This document shows positions 35,140 to 47,540 of a DNA stretch of 64,000 bases, in pieces; position 1 is the first letter of the stretch; each line of letters begins with the position of its first letter. This DNA is from Sciurus carolinensis (Eukaryota > Chordata > Mammalia > Rodentia > Sciuridae), in contig NC_062226.1 in the NCBI RefSeq assembly GCF_902686445.1, forward strand, positions 13,054,001-13,118,000, given 5' to 3'. Under the pieces are notes generated by a model. It had not been told where the DNA came from, did no database searches, and worked only from the letters and a program-made list of their open reading frames with translations. The position numbers were made by a program, and so were the translations under genes.

Positions 35140-35980
35140 AAACGCTTTTTCCACCTGTGGGGTCAGGGTGTCAGCCCGCCGTTGCACAGATGCGGGGAAT
35201 CATGGCTCAGAGAGCAGGCGCAGGGTCCGCTGAGGGTCCGGCAGACTGCCGCCTAGTAACACTGGTCATCTAGACCCCTAACCCTAGTGGCAGTCGCTAA
35301 CTGTCCAGGTGAAGTCTGAAATTACTGTACCCCAGCAGGGACAACCACCTTGGGGACAGGATCCCTAGCGCCCAACTTAGAGCCGGGTACAAGGGACTGA
35401 AGGGTCTGTGAGGTATCCCTATTGGGTTTTTCAAGATTGGAGACACCCCACTGGGACCATTCTTCCATTATCAGTCTGCACTGGAACTCAGAGCTTGAAG
35501 CTCCACCATTCCAAGGGCTTCTGGACTAATGGGAGACCTGCAGAGAAGACATGGGTTGCACCAATGCTCCCTTTACGGGTGATGGGTAGATATGGGGACT
35601 CTAGAGGCTACAGCCTGGGTCCTGCTGGGCTTGGAACCTGCAGGCAGCTCAAGGCAGGAAAACTGGGGAGGAAAGAGGAGTTTTCTGTGAGGGGTTCTGG
35701 CACACACTGCCCCTGCCTCAATTCCAAGTGGTCAAACAGCACAAGTGAATGGAATAGTAACTTATTTTAAAGTTAATGTTGTACACAATCTGAAAACCAC
35801 ATTTCATCCACCATGCCACAAATGGTTGACTTGGCAGTCCTCTCCGGGTTCAAGAGGTGGGGTGAACATTTGCCATAGAGCTGGATTTGTCTGGTTCTAT
35901 CGCCAGAAAATTGTAAACACAACAAGGTCAAATCTTAGCTGTGTGAATTTTATCCTATCAGCCACACAAACAACAACAGA
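35140..35980. other. Unique intronic sequence next to the CpG island
   Basis: GC content drops back quickly. No exon or clear repeat recognised. Confidence 0.45.
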
Positions 35981-35984
35981 AGAA

Positions 35985-36075
35985 CATCAACTGCATATGA
36001 AGAAGCCTTGTTCAGAGAGGTAAAGTGACTTGCTCAGTGACATCCAGCTTCCACAGCTGCCTAATGCCAGAGTTT
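35985..36075 (-). repeat. MIR remnant, reverse orientation
   Basis: GTTCAGAGAGGTAAAGTGAC, TTGCTCAGTGACATCCAGC and TAATGCCAGAG fit reverse MIR. Confidence 0.6.
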
Positions 36076-36089
36076 TTCCCATAAAACAG

Positions 36090-36300
36090 CCCTCTTTTGC
36101 CCGCCTTCTTCAAGCTTTCCCTTTTCCTATCTTTCTCTCCTTACTTATTCCTCCTCAACCTCTCACATCCACAGGAAACCTATCCCTGTGGTCACCTGTC
36201 AGCATTCTGAACATCCTCCAACATCTATCTTACATGTCACCTCACCCAAAGGCCTTTCTGGATAGTGAAGTCCAAAAGCATCTGACCTCTGCAGCCCAGC
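36090..36300 (+). repeat. L2-like fragment
   Basis: A pyrimidine-rich run then CATCTATCTTACATGTCACC and AAAGGCCTTTCTGGATAG parallels the L2 3' end in plus orientation. Confidence 0.5.
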
Positions 36301-36309
36301 ATTACCTGT

Positions 36310-37170
36310 CAAGGTATTCAAATTAGCTGCAGCTCAGCAAAAATCTCTTGGTATTAGAGGTGGCAGAAGGAATCCTCCTTCCGAGGGGTGACCCACAAGC
36401 AAGGCACTGCAGACGTGGCGCACAAGATTCCAGAGGACAGCACACAGGCAGGGAGCTGCACCTCTGTGTAAACTCTGGGCTCTCCCTGCCTCAGCCTCAC
36501 CTGGATCACCTGCATGGAACTGTCACAGGTGTTGTGTCAAGCAAGCTCCCCCAAAGGCCTTGTACCTTTTCCTCGGATTTTTATTTTCTACCCTGATGAA
36601 AATGTCAGTTTTTACACTCTTGTGGCACAAAGAACCACAAGGCATGTTTCACGATTTATGGAGCTCATTCTGCAGCGATATTGACAGCTTGATCCTATTT
36701 CTGAGTTTTAAAAAATGAAGTCCTCTCCTCTCCGGGAGGGTGGGTGAGATGTGTCCCACTCCTCCTCCTATTAGACACTTAATGCTTCTCTGACAGCAGC
36801 CTCCTCTTTAAAACCTACTCTAGATGGCATTTCCCCCAACCAGAACTAGCAATGACCTTGGGACTTAATACTCTCTACAACATTCACTCAGTCACCTTAT
36901 TGAGAGTCTGGTGTGCATTAGACACAGTGACCCTGACAGTCAAGAACACAATGGATTAAGCAGTGTGTACATTTTCACTATGTCCAGGAGCTCAGATCAT
37001 GGGGAGAGAGATTCCTCAGGAGAACAGGGAGGGTTCCCACTGACCCCACCACCACACCCCATATCTACCCTAAAGACCTTGTTTCCACAGGAGACCCAGC
37101 TCAAGTTCCTGCATATGACAAACATTCATCATCATGGAAGGGGACTCAGTTCCAAAAGACTGCATTAGTG
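36310..37170. other. Unique intronic sequence
   Basis: No exon recognised. Nothing stands out apart from a possible L2/MIR3-like stretch near 36880-36930. Confidence 0.4.
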
Positions 37171-37179
37171 AGGGTGGTT

Positions 37180-37260
37180 GAAGCCCAGAGATGGGGAGGG
37201 ATTTTCCCAAGGTCACACAGCATGGTTAATCAAAGACCCCAGACTCTGGTCCCCTGCTCT
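37180..37260 (-). repeat. MIR remnant, reverse orientation
   Basis: ATTTTCCCAAGGTCACACAG flanked by purine-rich sequence fits reverse MIR. Confidence 0.5.
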
Positions 37261-37462
37261 GCCCAATCTCACAGCTTGCTTACTCTCCTTCACAAGGATA
37301 GAAAGCCCAGCAGGGGCTTAGGGGAGTCCTCACTCAGCTCTGGATGAAGCGAAACAAACCTTTTCTCCTGTCCCTTCAAAGGCAGCAGCTACAGGCCTGA
37401 ACTCCAGAGGAGAGACTGACTGATCTTCAAGTCAGAAAGTCTCATTCTAGATCCAAGTCAAG

Positions 37463-37571
37463 GGACTGGGGTGTGGCTCAGTGGTAAAGTACTTGCCTAC
37501 AATGCAAGAGGCCCTGGGTTCTATCCCCACCACTGCAAATAAATAAATTAATTAATTAAATAAAATAAAAA
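37463..37571 (+). mobile_element. Lone ID element
   Basis: A tRNA-derived unit: GGACTGGGGTGTGGCTCAGT, TTGCCTACAATGCAAGAGGC, CTGGGTTCTATCCCCACCAC, then an A/T-rich tail. Flanked by perfect 9-bp target duplication CCAAGTCAA (37453-37461 and 37572-37580). Confidence 0.95.
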
Positions 37572-37734
37572 CCAAGTCAACTTTTTAACTAGCGGAAGTT
37601 GGCAAATCATGCAACCCTCTTGCAGTAAAACAGGGTTCCTGCTGTCTACTTTGTGGGTTGTGCTGGAGGCTGATGATGGTCCAGTCAGTGGCTGAGAAAA
37701 GCAGGCACGCAGGGCTGCAACCCAGGGACACAGA

Positions 37735-37860
37735 CAAGTCCCCTTGCCTCTGTGAAACGGGGAGCAGGCTACAGTGAGGATTAAGGAGGCTGATGAAGCT
37801 CTAGGCTCAGCGTGTAGCACACAGTAAGTGTGCTCTCAGCAAAAGCCAAATGTTATTCTC
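37735..37860 (+). repeat. MIR remnant
   Basis: CCTCTGTGAAACGGGGAGCA, GTGAGGATTAAGGAGGCTGA and GTGTAGCACACAGTAAGTGT fit the 3' half of forward MIR. Confidence 0.65.
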
Positions 37861-38104
37861 ACAGCAAATTCCCACACGAATGCACAGGCTTGTTAAACTC
37901 ATTGCTATAACATATGCTGTGTCCAGCTCATCCGCAAGGGTGAGACATGGTTTCTACCATCACTCCCTAGCCCACCCCCACAGACTCTGGTCCCCTTAAC
38001 CACACCATCAGGGACTGACTTTATCCTCACCTCTCCAGAAGACTGCCCCCCAACACAGTGGCTGACCTTGCTGACCAACCCAAGTCTCCCATAGCATCCA
38101 GTTC

Positions 38105-38250
38105 AAACCTTAATCCAGACAACCTGTATGGGGGCCAGTCACTGGACCTCTCTGAGCCTCAGTATCTCATGTATAAAACAGGCTCATGAAGATGCCTACT
38201 TTTGGGGATTGTAGGAAGCATTAAATAAGGTCAGATATCACCAGGAAAAC
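38105..38250 (+). repeat. MIR element
   Basis: CCAGTCACTGGACCTCTCTG, AGCCTCAGTATCTCATGTAT, GGAAGCATTAAATAAGG fit forward MIR. Confidence 0.7.
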
Positions 38251-38299
38251 GGTAAAGATTAAGCAAGTACAGAGTCGCTAGCTTTATTATCACTATTAC

Positions 38300-40180
38300 T
38301 GATGTTGGTTCCAGACAACCACCTCTTTGTGTTCCAAGGGGCACATGACCACCATGGGCAGGAGTCTGTCCGGTCTCTCCCAGAAGCCTGAAGGCCACCT
38401 GGCAGTGGGGACAGAGACATGAATGAACATGCTTGCAAAATGAGTGACATCCAGTTTGGAAGTTCTGAACTCTTTGAACAAGCACGTTCTTCTAAAGCAA
38501 CCTCAGAGACTCCCCGGGTGCACGGTGCACGGGGCGGGCAAGGTGTTCAGGCGAAGCCCCGGCTTTCATCCCAGGGAGCAGGGACTGATGTCCAAAGCGC
38601 AGCAAGCAGCCTCCACAGCCCACGGGGACCATGCGGCTCTGTCCCCAGATGGGGCACTCTGCCTCCATGAGCACAGTCCGGGGCCTGTGTGCTTGTCAGG
38701 CAGCTGAGCTGGGTTCAGCTAAGGCCCCAGGGCTTTCGTACAAGTTGCGCCCTCAGCCTGTTCCCTGATGACTGGGTGTGAACAGCTGTGTGGCCTCTGA
38801 CGATGGACACAGTCCCTCCCAGCTGGCTCACAAATCCCCTGGGATTCCCTCCATATCACTGACCAAAGCACAGGGCAGACTCACATGAGGAACAAGGCCT
38901 GACTGAGGACCACTGGTGCCCAGCAGCTCCCCACGCCATCACCCACCATCCTGATGTCTGGCTCCTACCTGCTCCTTCTCCAGAGCCTCTCCAGGCCTCC
39001 TCATGATTGCAGATGCCTGGTTTCTTCATTCGACCATTTCAATCAATTCCAAGTGATGATGATGATGATAAATGACCAGTTATCGAGCTCCCGTTCTGCC
39101 AAGTGGCTGTGTCCATAGTAACTCACTGCAGACCTCCCACCCCAGAAGGGAAGGCCTGCCCTGGAGGCCAGGGCCTCTAATAAGAGGAGCCCTTACAAGG
39201 ATGCAGGCTGCAGAGTTTAGAATGTTTTGGGGTTTCAGGACAGGAAACAGGGGCTTGGGGAAGCAAAGACACTGGGTGGAAGAGGCCAAGCTGTCACATG
39301 GTAGAGCTGCAACTGTAACCAGGAGAGTTCTGGTCCCCGGGTGGACAGGAGAGAGACCCCTCCACACCACATATGAGACGACAGCTCAGATCATCCCCAC
39401 CTCTGTGCTCAGACCCAGGTAGAAGGGGAGGTACAGGGGCCCACAGGTGAGGACCTGGAGGCTCAGGGAGGGGAAGCCTTGCCCAGTCCTGTCCTCATGT
39501 GCACCTGGCCCTCAGCCCAGGCAGCAGCAGCTTGGAAACCATGGGCTTGCGTTCCAGCACCACCACCCACACGCCGGGGAGCCCCGCGTCAAGTCGCCCA
39601 TCCTGCACCACTGTTTCTCCCTCTACGCAGAGCGCTGAGCATGTGCCTGGCACACAGCAGATATGCAAACAAGGCAACTTCCACTTCCCACCCCAGCACC
39701 TCCTTGGTCCTGCATCTTCTACCAGAGTCTGCCTTCACCACCTTCTCCCCTTCCAGCAAACTGACCTTGAGGCACTGCAGACGGGGAGTGGACCTGACAT
39801 AACTTTTTCACCCAGGGGCCCCTCAGCTTCCCACGCTGGGACCCCAAGACAATGCTCAGCATGGAGGCAGAACCCCACAGCCCTCCTTCAGCAGAGGCCC
39901 GGCGCCTCCATGGCAGTGTCTAAGATCCATACCCAAACAGAGAGCCTTCGAGGAGGGAGGCTGTTTTGACAGACATCTCTCTTAATATCTTTCTGGGGCT
40001 TTATCCAAATGCCAAGAACACATCTAAATCAACAGGAAAGGCAGAGGAAGCTCCCATCCAGATACTGCCACCTCTCAGCCCCCGGAAAGGAGATGGGCTG
40101 GGTACACAGACTGGCAGGTAGACCTGAAACCTCAGCAGGCTGCAGGGACACCAGAAAGGGGCTGGAGCAGTGGGGATCCT
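38300..40180. other. Unique intronic sequence
   Basis: No exon recognised. A short (GAT)n repeat lies at 39055-39069. The remainder is GC-rich and unclassified. Confidence 0.45.
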
Positions 40181-40189
40181 GCCTCCTGA

Positions 40190-40330
40190 ATCACTGACTG
40201 AGAGCCAGAAGGGCCCACAGAGATAGGCCAGTACCACGTGGTACAAATGAGGCCTCTCATGAAGCCCAGAGAACAAGACTTGCCCAGAGCGAGCAAGCAG
40301 GGCAGTGGCAGGAGAGCAGAACCAGGTCCC
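40190..40330 (-). repeat. MIR remnant, reverse orientation
   Basis: GTACAAATGAGGCCTCTCAT, CCCAGAGAACAAGACTTGCC and CAGAGCGAGCAAGCAGGGCA fit reverse MIR. Confidence 0.5.
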
Positions 40331-40379
40331 CTTGCTCCTCAAAACCCCAGCCACCCACGTTTTGAGAATCCACAAGGCT

Positions 40380-40556
40380 AGCTGGGTGGGATAATGCACA
40401 CCTATAGTACCAGTTACTCAGGAGGCCGGGGCAAGGAGGATCACAAGGTGGAGGCCCACCTGGGAGTCCCTGTCTCCAAATAAATTTTATAAAAAGTGGG
40501 TCTGGGGATGCAGTTCAGAAGTAAAACTCTCCTGGTTTCAACCTGGTACCAAAAGA
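40380..40556 (+). mobile_element. B1-ID composite SINE, diverged
   Basis: AGCTGGGTGGGATAATGCAC, TACTCAGGAGGCCGGGGCAA, linker, then GGTCTGGGGATGCAGTTCAG and TGGTTTCAACCTGGTACC with a short A tail. More diverged than the other copies. Confidence 0.85.
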
Positions 40557-40599
40557 AAAGCAGGGGAAATCTCCCAGATTCCCCACTTTGCAGACCTCA

Positions 40600-41740
40600 G
40601 TCTTTCCATCTGTAGCAAAGGGGCTGAGTTGGGTGATCACCAAGATCTTTCCAGTACTGATATTTGAGGCTCTATAAAGTTAGAGCAGCTGCTAGAGCCA
40701 GGTTGCCTTGCTTTCCCAGGCTTGGCACTAATAGTACATCAAGGAATCCTCTGGCTTTGCCCATGTCCTTCAGATGGGCCATTGCTGCTGCCCTCCTTCC
40801 CAGGACCTGGGGCCCTGCCCTTAGCAGGCTCTCATGCTCCCCTGGCCTCCTCCCCTGAGAGGTATGTGCCATCAGAGGATCCCGACTGGGGGATGACTCA
40901 CTGAGGACAGAATGTCAGACACTGTGACAGGTGAAGGAGGAGAGGCATTTAAGGCTGGATTAAGTTGGTGCCTTTCCGAGGGCCACCCGCTCACAGGCCA
41001 CCCCACGCCCTCAGAACCCTGCCCAGTCCCAGGCCGGCGCTCATTAAACACACACACCTCACCCGGAACGGCAGCCAGGCTACTGGGGTCAAGCAAAGAG
41101 AACCAGTTAATGGGCCATGAGGGCCCAAGAAGGAGCTGGGACACTCAAGGGCCACCCTTGTCCTGAAATTCTGCCTAGAAAACCATACCCAAACACCTTC
41201 ACGTGGAGGAATACACAGGGCCAGAGACATGCAGGTTCAAGGACAGGCAAGCACACAAACACAACGTGTGCACTTGCCTGCGGAGCAAGGTACAGGCAAG
41301 CCCATGAGTCTCCCCAGCACTGCCATGCCCAGACACAGGGACACACGTGCACGTGGGTCAGCACACATGCAAACACACGTTAACAAGTACATTGAAGCAA
41401 ACCCACACATACATGCTCATTCTCAGCCGCCAGCACACACCATGAATGACGCGGACACCACAGCAGGAAGGGACGGTGGCCCAGAGGCTCAACATGCTGG
41501 GAGCCCAGAGTCCTCAGGGTCCTGTGGCCTGGTAAGAGCTGGAAACCCCTGCCCCAAACACGTCTCCTCTTGTCCATCAACACACCTGAAGTCACACCCT
41601 GGGCACACCTGTGAGGTCCAGGGCACCTCGATCTCTGGGAATCCCCAGGTAAAATGCAAAAGCCGGCAACGGCCTCGTGAAAGAGGCGGGAGAGCAGAGG
41701 GCTCCACTGCTCTGTGGCTCGGGGACTGAGGCCAGGGGCA
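40600..41740. other. Unique intronic sequence with CA-rich stretches
   Basis: No exon recognised. 41225-41420 is rich in scattered CACACA/TGTG words (ACATGCAAACACACGTTAAC), which looks like a decayed dinucleotide repeat. Confidence 0.45.
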
Positions 41741-41749
41741 GGGTCCACG

Positions 41750-41870
41750 GCTGCTTCCTCTTCTGTAAAATGGAGACAAGAAGCAGTCCCAGCGATTTGC
41801 AGTGATGGGATGGGATGACACGTATAAGACCTCGCCTCGGTCACTTCCTGGCACACAATCCACTGTGCCT
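41750..41870 (+). repeat. MIR remnant
   Basis: TTCCTCTTCTGTAAAATGGA, GGATGACACGTATAAGACC and CTTCCTGGCACACAATCCAC fit forward MIR 3' half. Confidence 0.6.
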
Positions 41871-41899
41871 GCTCTCAAGGTCACTGTGTTGCCACAGAC

Positions 41900-43840
41900 T
41901 TCATTTTCCCTGTGACCTCCAGACACCAGCCCTGCCATGAGCCAGAGGGCCCCTGGCACCATGAACCCAGCTTGCCCTCAGGTCCCTCCCCACTGGCTTG
42001 GTCTCCCTCATGCCCTTGGACTAGGCCGGGTCTGTGGCGGGCTCATGGCTTTGTGGTTACCCACGAATTCGCTTGACGTCTCCCACCCACACTGGGCTGC
42101 GGAGCCCCAGAGAAGGGCCCCGGCAGCCTGGCAGGTATTACCTAAATATCTCCTGAACGAACTGAGGCATGTTTCTGACAAAAGGAAAAAGAGGACGTGC
42201 TCAGAGAGGCCTCTTAAAGGGTTCCACGAAGGAGCAATCTGGGGGGGCTTGAGGAGGAGGTGGCTTTTGAGGGTATTTTTAAAACACTGATGGTAAGACA
42301 GCAGGGGCACTTGCTGAGAGTAGCAGGAGCAGGGCAGCCACGTGCAGGGAACCCCAGCTGACTCGCAGCTCAGGCCCAGGCATCTGGAAGGGCAGCACTG
42401 GGTCTGGCTGCAGGGGAGGCCCCCGGAGTTATCATAGGGCCTCCAAGTTACACGCCATCTCTCGGGCTGGACCTATAACCTCTTTCCCCATGGCAGGGGA
42501 CACCAAGGCAAGGGAGCCCTGGAGGAACCTGGGAGTCGGGGGGGAGAAGGAGAGCGGGACCCAGTCACGCAGAGGGGCAGAGGGTGGCAGGGGGAGGGGA
42601 GGACATCGGCAAACCCTCCAGGTGTGAAGCCAGGGCTCCGGTGTACACAGAGCAGATGCGCTCCTGAGCTCTCAGTCAGCGATGTGACACCCAGAGCAGC
42701 CAGGGTGTGACTCACTGCTCCACAAATCCCCCACCGACCGGCACTTGCCTCCGTGCAACAAGCCCATCCCAGAGGGTTGGAGGGCCACAGACACCTCATC
42801 AGCTCTGCAAGTTCTGGGCCAGCCCTGGTCTGGAGGGCAGTTGGTGGCAGGGAAGCCCCCTGAAGCAGGGGCTCTCCTTGCTCTTTCTCTCTCTGCAAGG
42901 TTCCAGGCCCTGTTGTTAGGATCCCACACCCTGAGTGAGCAGAGCTGCTAAAAGCCCTCTTCGCTAGGGACACCAAACGCACCGTCAGGGGAGGGCTTCA
43001 CAGGCCACTCTCCTCCCAGGGGCCCTACCATCTTCAGGCCAGCTCCCCGGGGAGTCCAAGCCTCCAAAGGCTCCACTTAACCCATTAACTTCCTCCAGCC
43101 CCTCCAGGGCTCACCGGGGTGAGGCCTCACCCCAGTGCCGAGGGCTCAGATTAATCAGAAACAGCCTCTGCCCTCCAGAAGGTCACCGTGGGCTGGGCTG
43201 ATGGGAGAGGGACACATGGTTGTGGATCGTTAAGTGACAGAGTCCTTGAGAGAGAGGATGTGCGGGCAGGTGTTCTGGAGACTGGGGGGGGACTCCTGTC
43301 CAGGTGAGGGTATCACAGGGGAGGAAGGGAGCCTAGGATGCCAAAGAGGGAACTGTGGCAGAAGGACCAGCTCAGAGCCTGGGACGGACTGTGGACCTGG
43401 GTTCCCTACCCTACCAGGGGCCCTCTAAGGCGCTGGGCAGAACAGTGACGATCCTGGCTCATTCTAGAGGTTCCTTAAGCAATTCCACAGGAAAAGTCAC
43501 TCATCCCAACGTGGATGTCACTGCTGCCACCTCCACAGAGGGCCTCCTGGCTTTGGAAACAACTCCCACCCAAGAGCTCAGATATGATTATGTCTGCAGT
43601 CCCACCCAAATGCCTCCTGACTGCTTTATCCTCCTAGCCTGAGAAGGGACGGGAGGCATCTCTGCCCTGCCCCCCAAAACTCATGCTCCTGGTTCAGGCA
43701 GCGGGGAGGGGAATGGGGGGTACCGCAGAGCCACGGGGAGGGGAAAGGAGGGGAGCAGTTCTCTCCACCCCAGGGTGTCTGCCTGCCAGATGCCTTCTGA
43801 CCCGTAGGGCCAGGCCTGTGGGATGCAGGACAGGACACAG
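41900..43840. other. Unique intronic sequence
   Basis: GC-rich, no exon or clear repeat recognised. The overlapping open frames show no conserved domain. Confidence 0.4.
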
Positions 43841-43847
43841 AGAAGGG

Positions 43848-43985
43848 AGGCCAGGGTTCAAATGCCAGCTCTGTCTGCTATTGGCTGTGTGACCTGGGAA
43901 CACACACCTCCCCTCTCTGGGCTTCAGTGTCCTCATCTATAAGAAGGACAGGATGACAATACTGGTTAGCAAGGATTGGGCTGGG
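43848..43985 (+). repeat. MIR element
   Basis: CCAGGGTTCAAATGCCAGCT, GGCTGTGTGACCTGGGAACA, GGGCTTCAGTGTCCTCATCT fit forward MIR. Confidence 0.8.
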
Positions 43986-44969
43986 GACAGTGTGCCAGTC
44001 TCCCTGAGGATTCCACATCCAGCCCTGGAGCTGATTCTTCCCTCTCCACCTCCCTCCATTCTGCCACCTCTGGGATGCCTGTGATCTGCCTTGGGTGTAA
44101 GGATGAAATGAGACAATACCTAGGGTGCCCGACCCAGTGCCCGACCCCGGCCCTGCGCAAAACAGGCTTTATGATCCCCACTGTGAAGACAGCAAAGAGA
44201 AGTAGAGATGGACTCCAGACGGGCCAGCAGGCCCAGGCTCTGACCACCACCCCACCTCTCCCAGAATGCCCACCTAGCTTCCTCCCAAAGCAGCCGTGAG
44301 GCTGGAACAAGCTTCCTGTCCACTGTCAAAGGGTGACAGTGACTGTCTACTGGTGACCGCAGTGCAGCTCTCTGGCCACCTCCCCCGTGCCCTTCCTAAC
44401 AGGAGGCTGTCTTCATCTCAGCTCTTGTCCCCTCCAATGTCCCTGACCAGGGTCTCCTTTCAACACTCCAGCTCTCTGGTCCACCCAGGCTCGGCCAGCT
44501 CAGCCACCCTGCCGGGCCCGGCAGTGGCCAGCAAATCGGGGGCTCCCTGACTGAAGCTGATCCCACCACCTAGCAGGCGGCTCTGTGGCTCTCCAGCTCC
44601 CTGTGCCGGCCACAAACCCCTAGGACGGCCACCTGCAACTCTCCCAGGGAGTAGCCACCCAGGCGTCCACTCGCTGCCCTCTGCTGCCCCCAGCTGGCGG
44701 GAAAACACCCTGCACAGTCTCGCCAGTTCTGTCCATCGGGACTGGCCCTCTGAGCACTCGGCCTCCGGTCTCTGGTCAGTGAGCCCCTCACTCCCCACCT
44801 CCTCCACCTCCTGGAGCCACAGCTGAGCCCAGAAGCTCTGCTGGGGGCCATGTCGCTGTGGGGCAGCCAGTGAGGATGGGGGGTTACAGGAGCTCTGGGT
44901 GCAGCACAGGGCAGGGGTGGGCCCCGGTGCAAGAAGGGGAAGGGGTGAACGCTGGCTGAGCGGCCCCTG

Positions 44970-45095
44970 TGCCAGGTATTGAGCTCTCCTGGCTCCTGTG
45001 CCCATTTCCAGAGGGGGAGAGAGAGGCCCAGAGTTGGGGCGACTGGCCTGAGTCACGGGGGATGGTGGCCAAGATTCAAATCCTGCTGGGAGGAG
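44970..45095 (-). repeat. MIR remnant, reverse orientation
   Basis: GCCAGGTATTGAGCTCTCCT, GTGCCCATTTCCAGAGGGGG and CCAAGATTCAAATCCTGCTG fit reverse MIR. Confidence 0.6.
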
Positions 45096-45734
45096 CCGGG
45101 GCCCAGCGTGCAAGTGAAGAGAGGAAGGCAGGCCCCCTAACGGCCTCCCTCCCCACACCGAACCTGGTGTTCCCTGTTAGTGGGGAACGCAGCTGATCAG
45201 CCTCCTGGGGGCACCTCGATGGAACCAGATGATCTGTTCCCTGAAGTAGAGGGCTGGGAAGTGCAGCGGTCAAGGAAGGCCGAGGCGGTGCCTCTGGGAG
45301 ACCCCAGGGCAGGGCCAGGAGGGTGCAGAGGTTGCCCTGTCCATACTCCCTGGGCCAAGCTGGCACTTCCCAGGATGAGGAGAGAGACTCCAGGGAACCT
45401 GGACACGGGCCTTCCCACACTTCTGCCCTCAAAGACTCCCCACAAGGACATTCTAAGCACAGGTGCTGGGGTGGGAAGGGCTCCCAACAACCTGCTTGAG
45501 AAAAGCAGTTTGTCCCTTCACCCCTATCTTGGATCTGCCACCCCAGTCCTGGTGGTCAAGTATACTGCGTGGAAGCACATTCTGCACCCCAGGTCTGCTC
45601 TGACTTACTCTGGTCTATCTCACCTCCCTCTTTGAGGACTCCATACTCCTGCTAATAGTCTCATATTCTGTCTACTCCTCTCTGTCTAGGGTCTCCTGTC
45701 ACCTGCATTCTCTCCATTTCTTCACATCTCGGCC

Positions 45735-45890
45735 CCCAAGCTGCTCTCAGTTACGCCTGCTGTTTCTTCTCTCCTGACCTTCATAGGGGCCATCGTGGCT
45801 GCCTGGAATGTCCTTTTCCTCTCACCTGCCTGGAAATGAGAAAGCCCAGTCCACCTCTACATTCGCACAGGAAGCAACCACATCCTAATC
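45735..45890 (+). repeat. L2-like fragment
   Basis: GGCTGCCTGGAATGTCCTTT then CTCTCACCTGCC is a typical L2 3'-end signature in plus orientation. Confidence 0.55.
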
Positions 45891-45955
45891 CCATCTATAT
45901 CCTCAGGGCCCAGCACCGGCCCTGACCCACTGCTGGCACTGTTGACAAAATTATT

Positions 45956-45972
45956 AAAAGAAAGAAAGAAAG
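45956..45972 (+). repeat. (AAAG)n simple repeat
   Basis: AAAAGAAAGAAAGAAAG. Short tetranucleotide microsatellite. Confidence 0.85.
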
Positions 45973-46044
45973 CAGGAAGGTGGGGAGGGCGGGAGGAAAG
46001 TGCGTGACCCAGCCAGGCAGGACCCAGGGGCCAGCCTGACCCCC

Positions 46045-46115
46045 ACCAGTGCCACTGGCCAGCTGTGTGACCTTGGACCAGTCCCTTCTCCGAGCCTTGT
46101 AGAGCAGAGCTAACC
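46045..46115 (+). repeat. MIR remnant
   Basis: GGCCAGCTGTGTGACCTTGG followed by ACCAGTCCCTTCTCCGAGCC fits the central MIR core. Confidence 0.6.
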
Positions 46116-46119
46116 AAAC

Positions 46120-47385
46120 CACCTCCCTGATAGTCAGAGGGGTGGACCCCCCCCAACCCCGTCAAATGCCACAGAGCCACCTCTGCACCGGGCTCCGACT
46201 CTGGCCTGGCTCCTAATTGCCTGCATTCCCACCCTGGCCACCCTGGACGGCTTCTGGTCTGGGTGGCCCCTCCTGCAGCACGGGGTTTCCTCCCACAGGT
46301 CACAGGTCCAGACCAGTGTCCATGGCTTTCCTTTTAGGTCTGGACAACCTGCCAGCAAGCGGGTCCCAGGAAAGGCCGCGGGGAGGGCTGAGGCGGAAGG
46401 AGCCGCTCTCCCACCAACCCTCACCGCCGACCACATGCCAGACACTGGGTCAGCCGAGTCCAGCTCCCATGGCAGAGCGGAGAAAGGGACATGAGTCTCA
46501 CGGCCACTGGGACACACAGCGTGCGACCTGAGCCTGGGGCTCAGCACAACTGCACTGCCCTGGTCAGCCCAGTCTGCACGGTCCACCGTTTGTGGGCCAG
46601 AGGCAGTATCCATGTGTCCCAAGGGACCATACATTTGGAATGGGCCGGAAGCAGCCTGGACTGTGCGCAGAGCCCCAGCAGGGGTCCCAGGCAAGCCTTC
46701 CCTCCCTGGCCCTCAGTTCCCCCATGTGCCGTGACCAGCTTATCTGCTGTCCACCCGGAGGGCAACCTGGAGCTGCCTTCGTGGAGAAGGGGCATGAATG
46801 GGGGAGAGAGCTGCTCCCCTACCCCCCAAGCCACCCCTCCTCTAACGGGCAGCCCCCCACCCAAGCTGTGGGCCCAGGGGCCAGGAGACAGGGCTGTGCA
46901 GAGGAGCAGGAGGAGCCATCGGGGCCTCGAGGGCAGTGGGACCCACAGAGGGCTGTTCCAGGAAGCCCCCTCCCCCGGAGGTGACGGGAGCTGGGGGGTG
47001 GGCCCACTCGGAAGCAGGTGGCGGATGTCCAGCGAGGATGGGGCCTGGTAAGCCTTGTGACCTTGGGAAAGGACCCTCCCCTCTGAGCGGGAAGGGGTTG
47101 GGCCAGATCGTTTCTGACAGCCTTCCCATGTGGTGCTGGGGGCCACCCGAGGGCCGAGGGCCTGCCGACTGCTGCCTTTGTGTGACCGCAGGGTGGCTTA
47201 ACCATGGCAGACCTGTCTTCACCGGGAGCCTCGCCCCCTGTGGCTCCTGCATCCTGGAGGAGACCATGCAAAGGCTTTATTTAGTTCCCCCACCCAAGGG
47301 AGCCCCTCACATTGCTCCCCAGGCCTCTCCTCATGCCCCCAACCCATGCGACACCTTGATGACACAGGGCCATTGGTTTGTTCCG
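46120..47385. other. Unique intronic sequence
   Basis: GC-rich with long overlapping open frames on both strands, none with a recognisable domain. No exon assigned. Confidence 0.4.
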
Positions 47386-47389
47386 GTTT

Positions 47390-47540
47390 GGTTAAATATC
47401 CCTCTAACTGAAATATCCATCACCCTTTGTTCCTGGAAAACTCCTACACATCCCTCAAAGTCCAGCCGCACAGATTCCTCCTCTAGGAATTCTTTCCTGT
47501 CCTCCCCAAGCAGGGATCCCTTGTTCTGGGTTCCCACAGC
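47390..47540 (+). repeat. L2-like fragment
   Basis: TTTGTTCCTGGAAAACTCCT, ACATCCCTCAAAGTCCAGCC, then GGAATTCTTTCCTGTCCTCC follow the L2 3'-end order. Confidence 0.6.

Noticed and set aside
37463..37540. Possible tRNA gene
   Set aside because: It has A- and B-box-like words but also an A-rich tail and target duplications, so it is an ID retroposon and not a functional tRNA gene.
41225..41420. Repeat array like a CRISPR or satellite
   Set aside because: Only scattered CACA/TGTG words with no regular period. A decayed dinucleotide repeat is enough to explain it.
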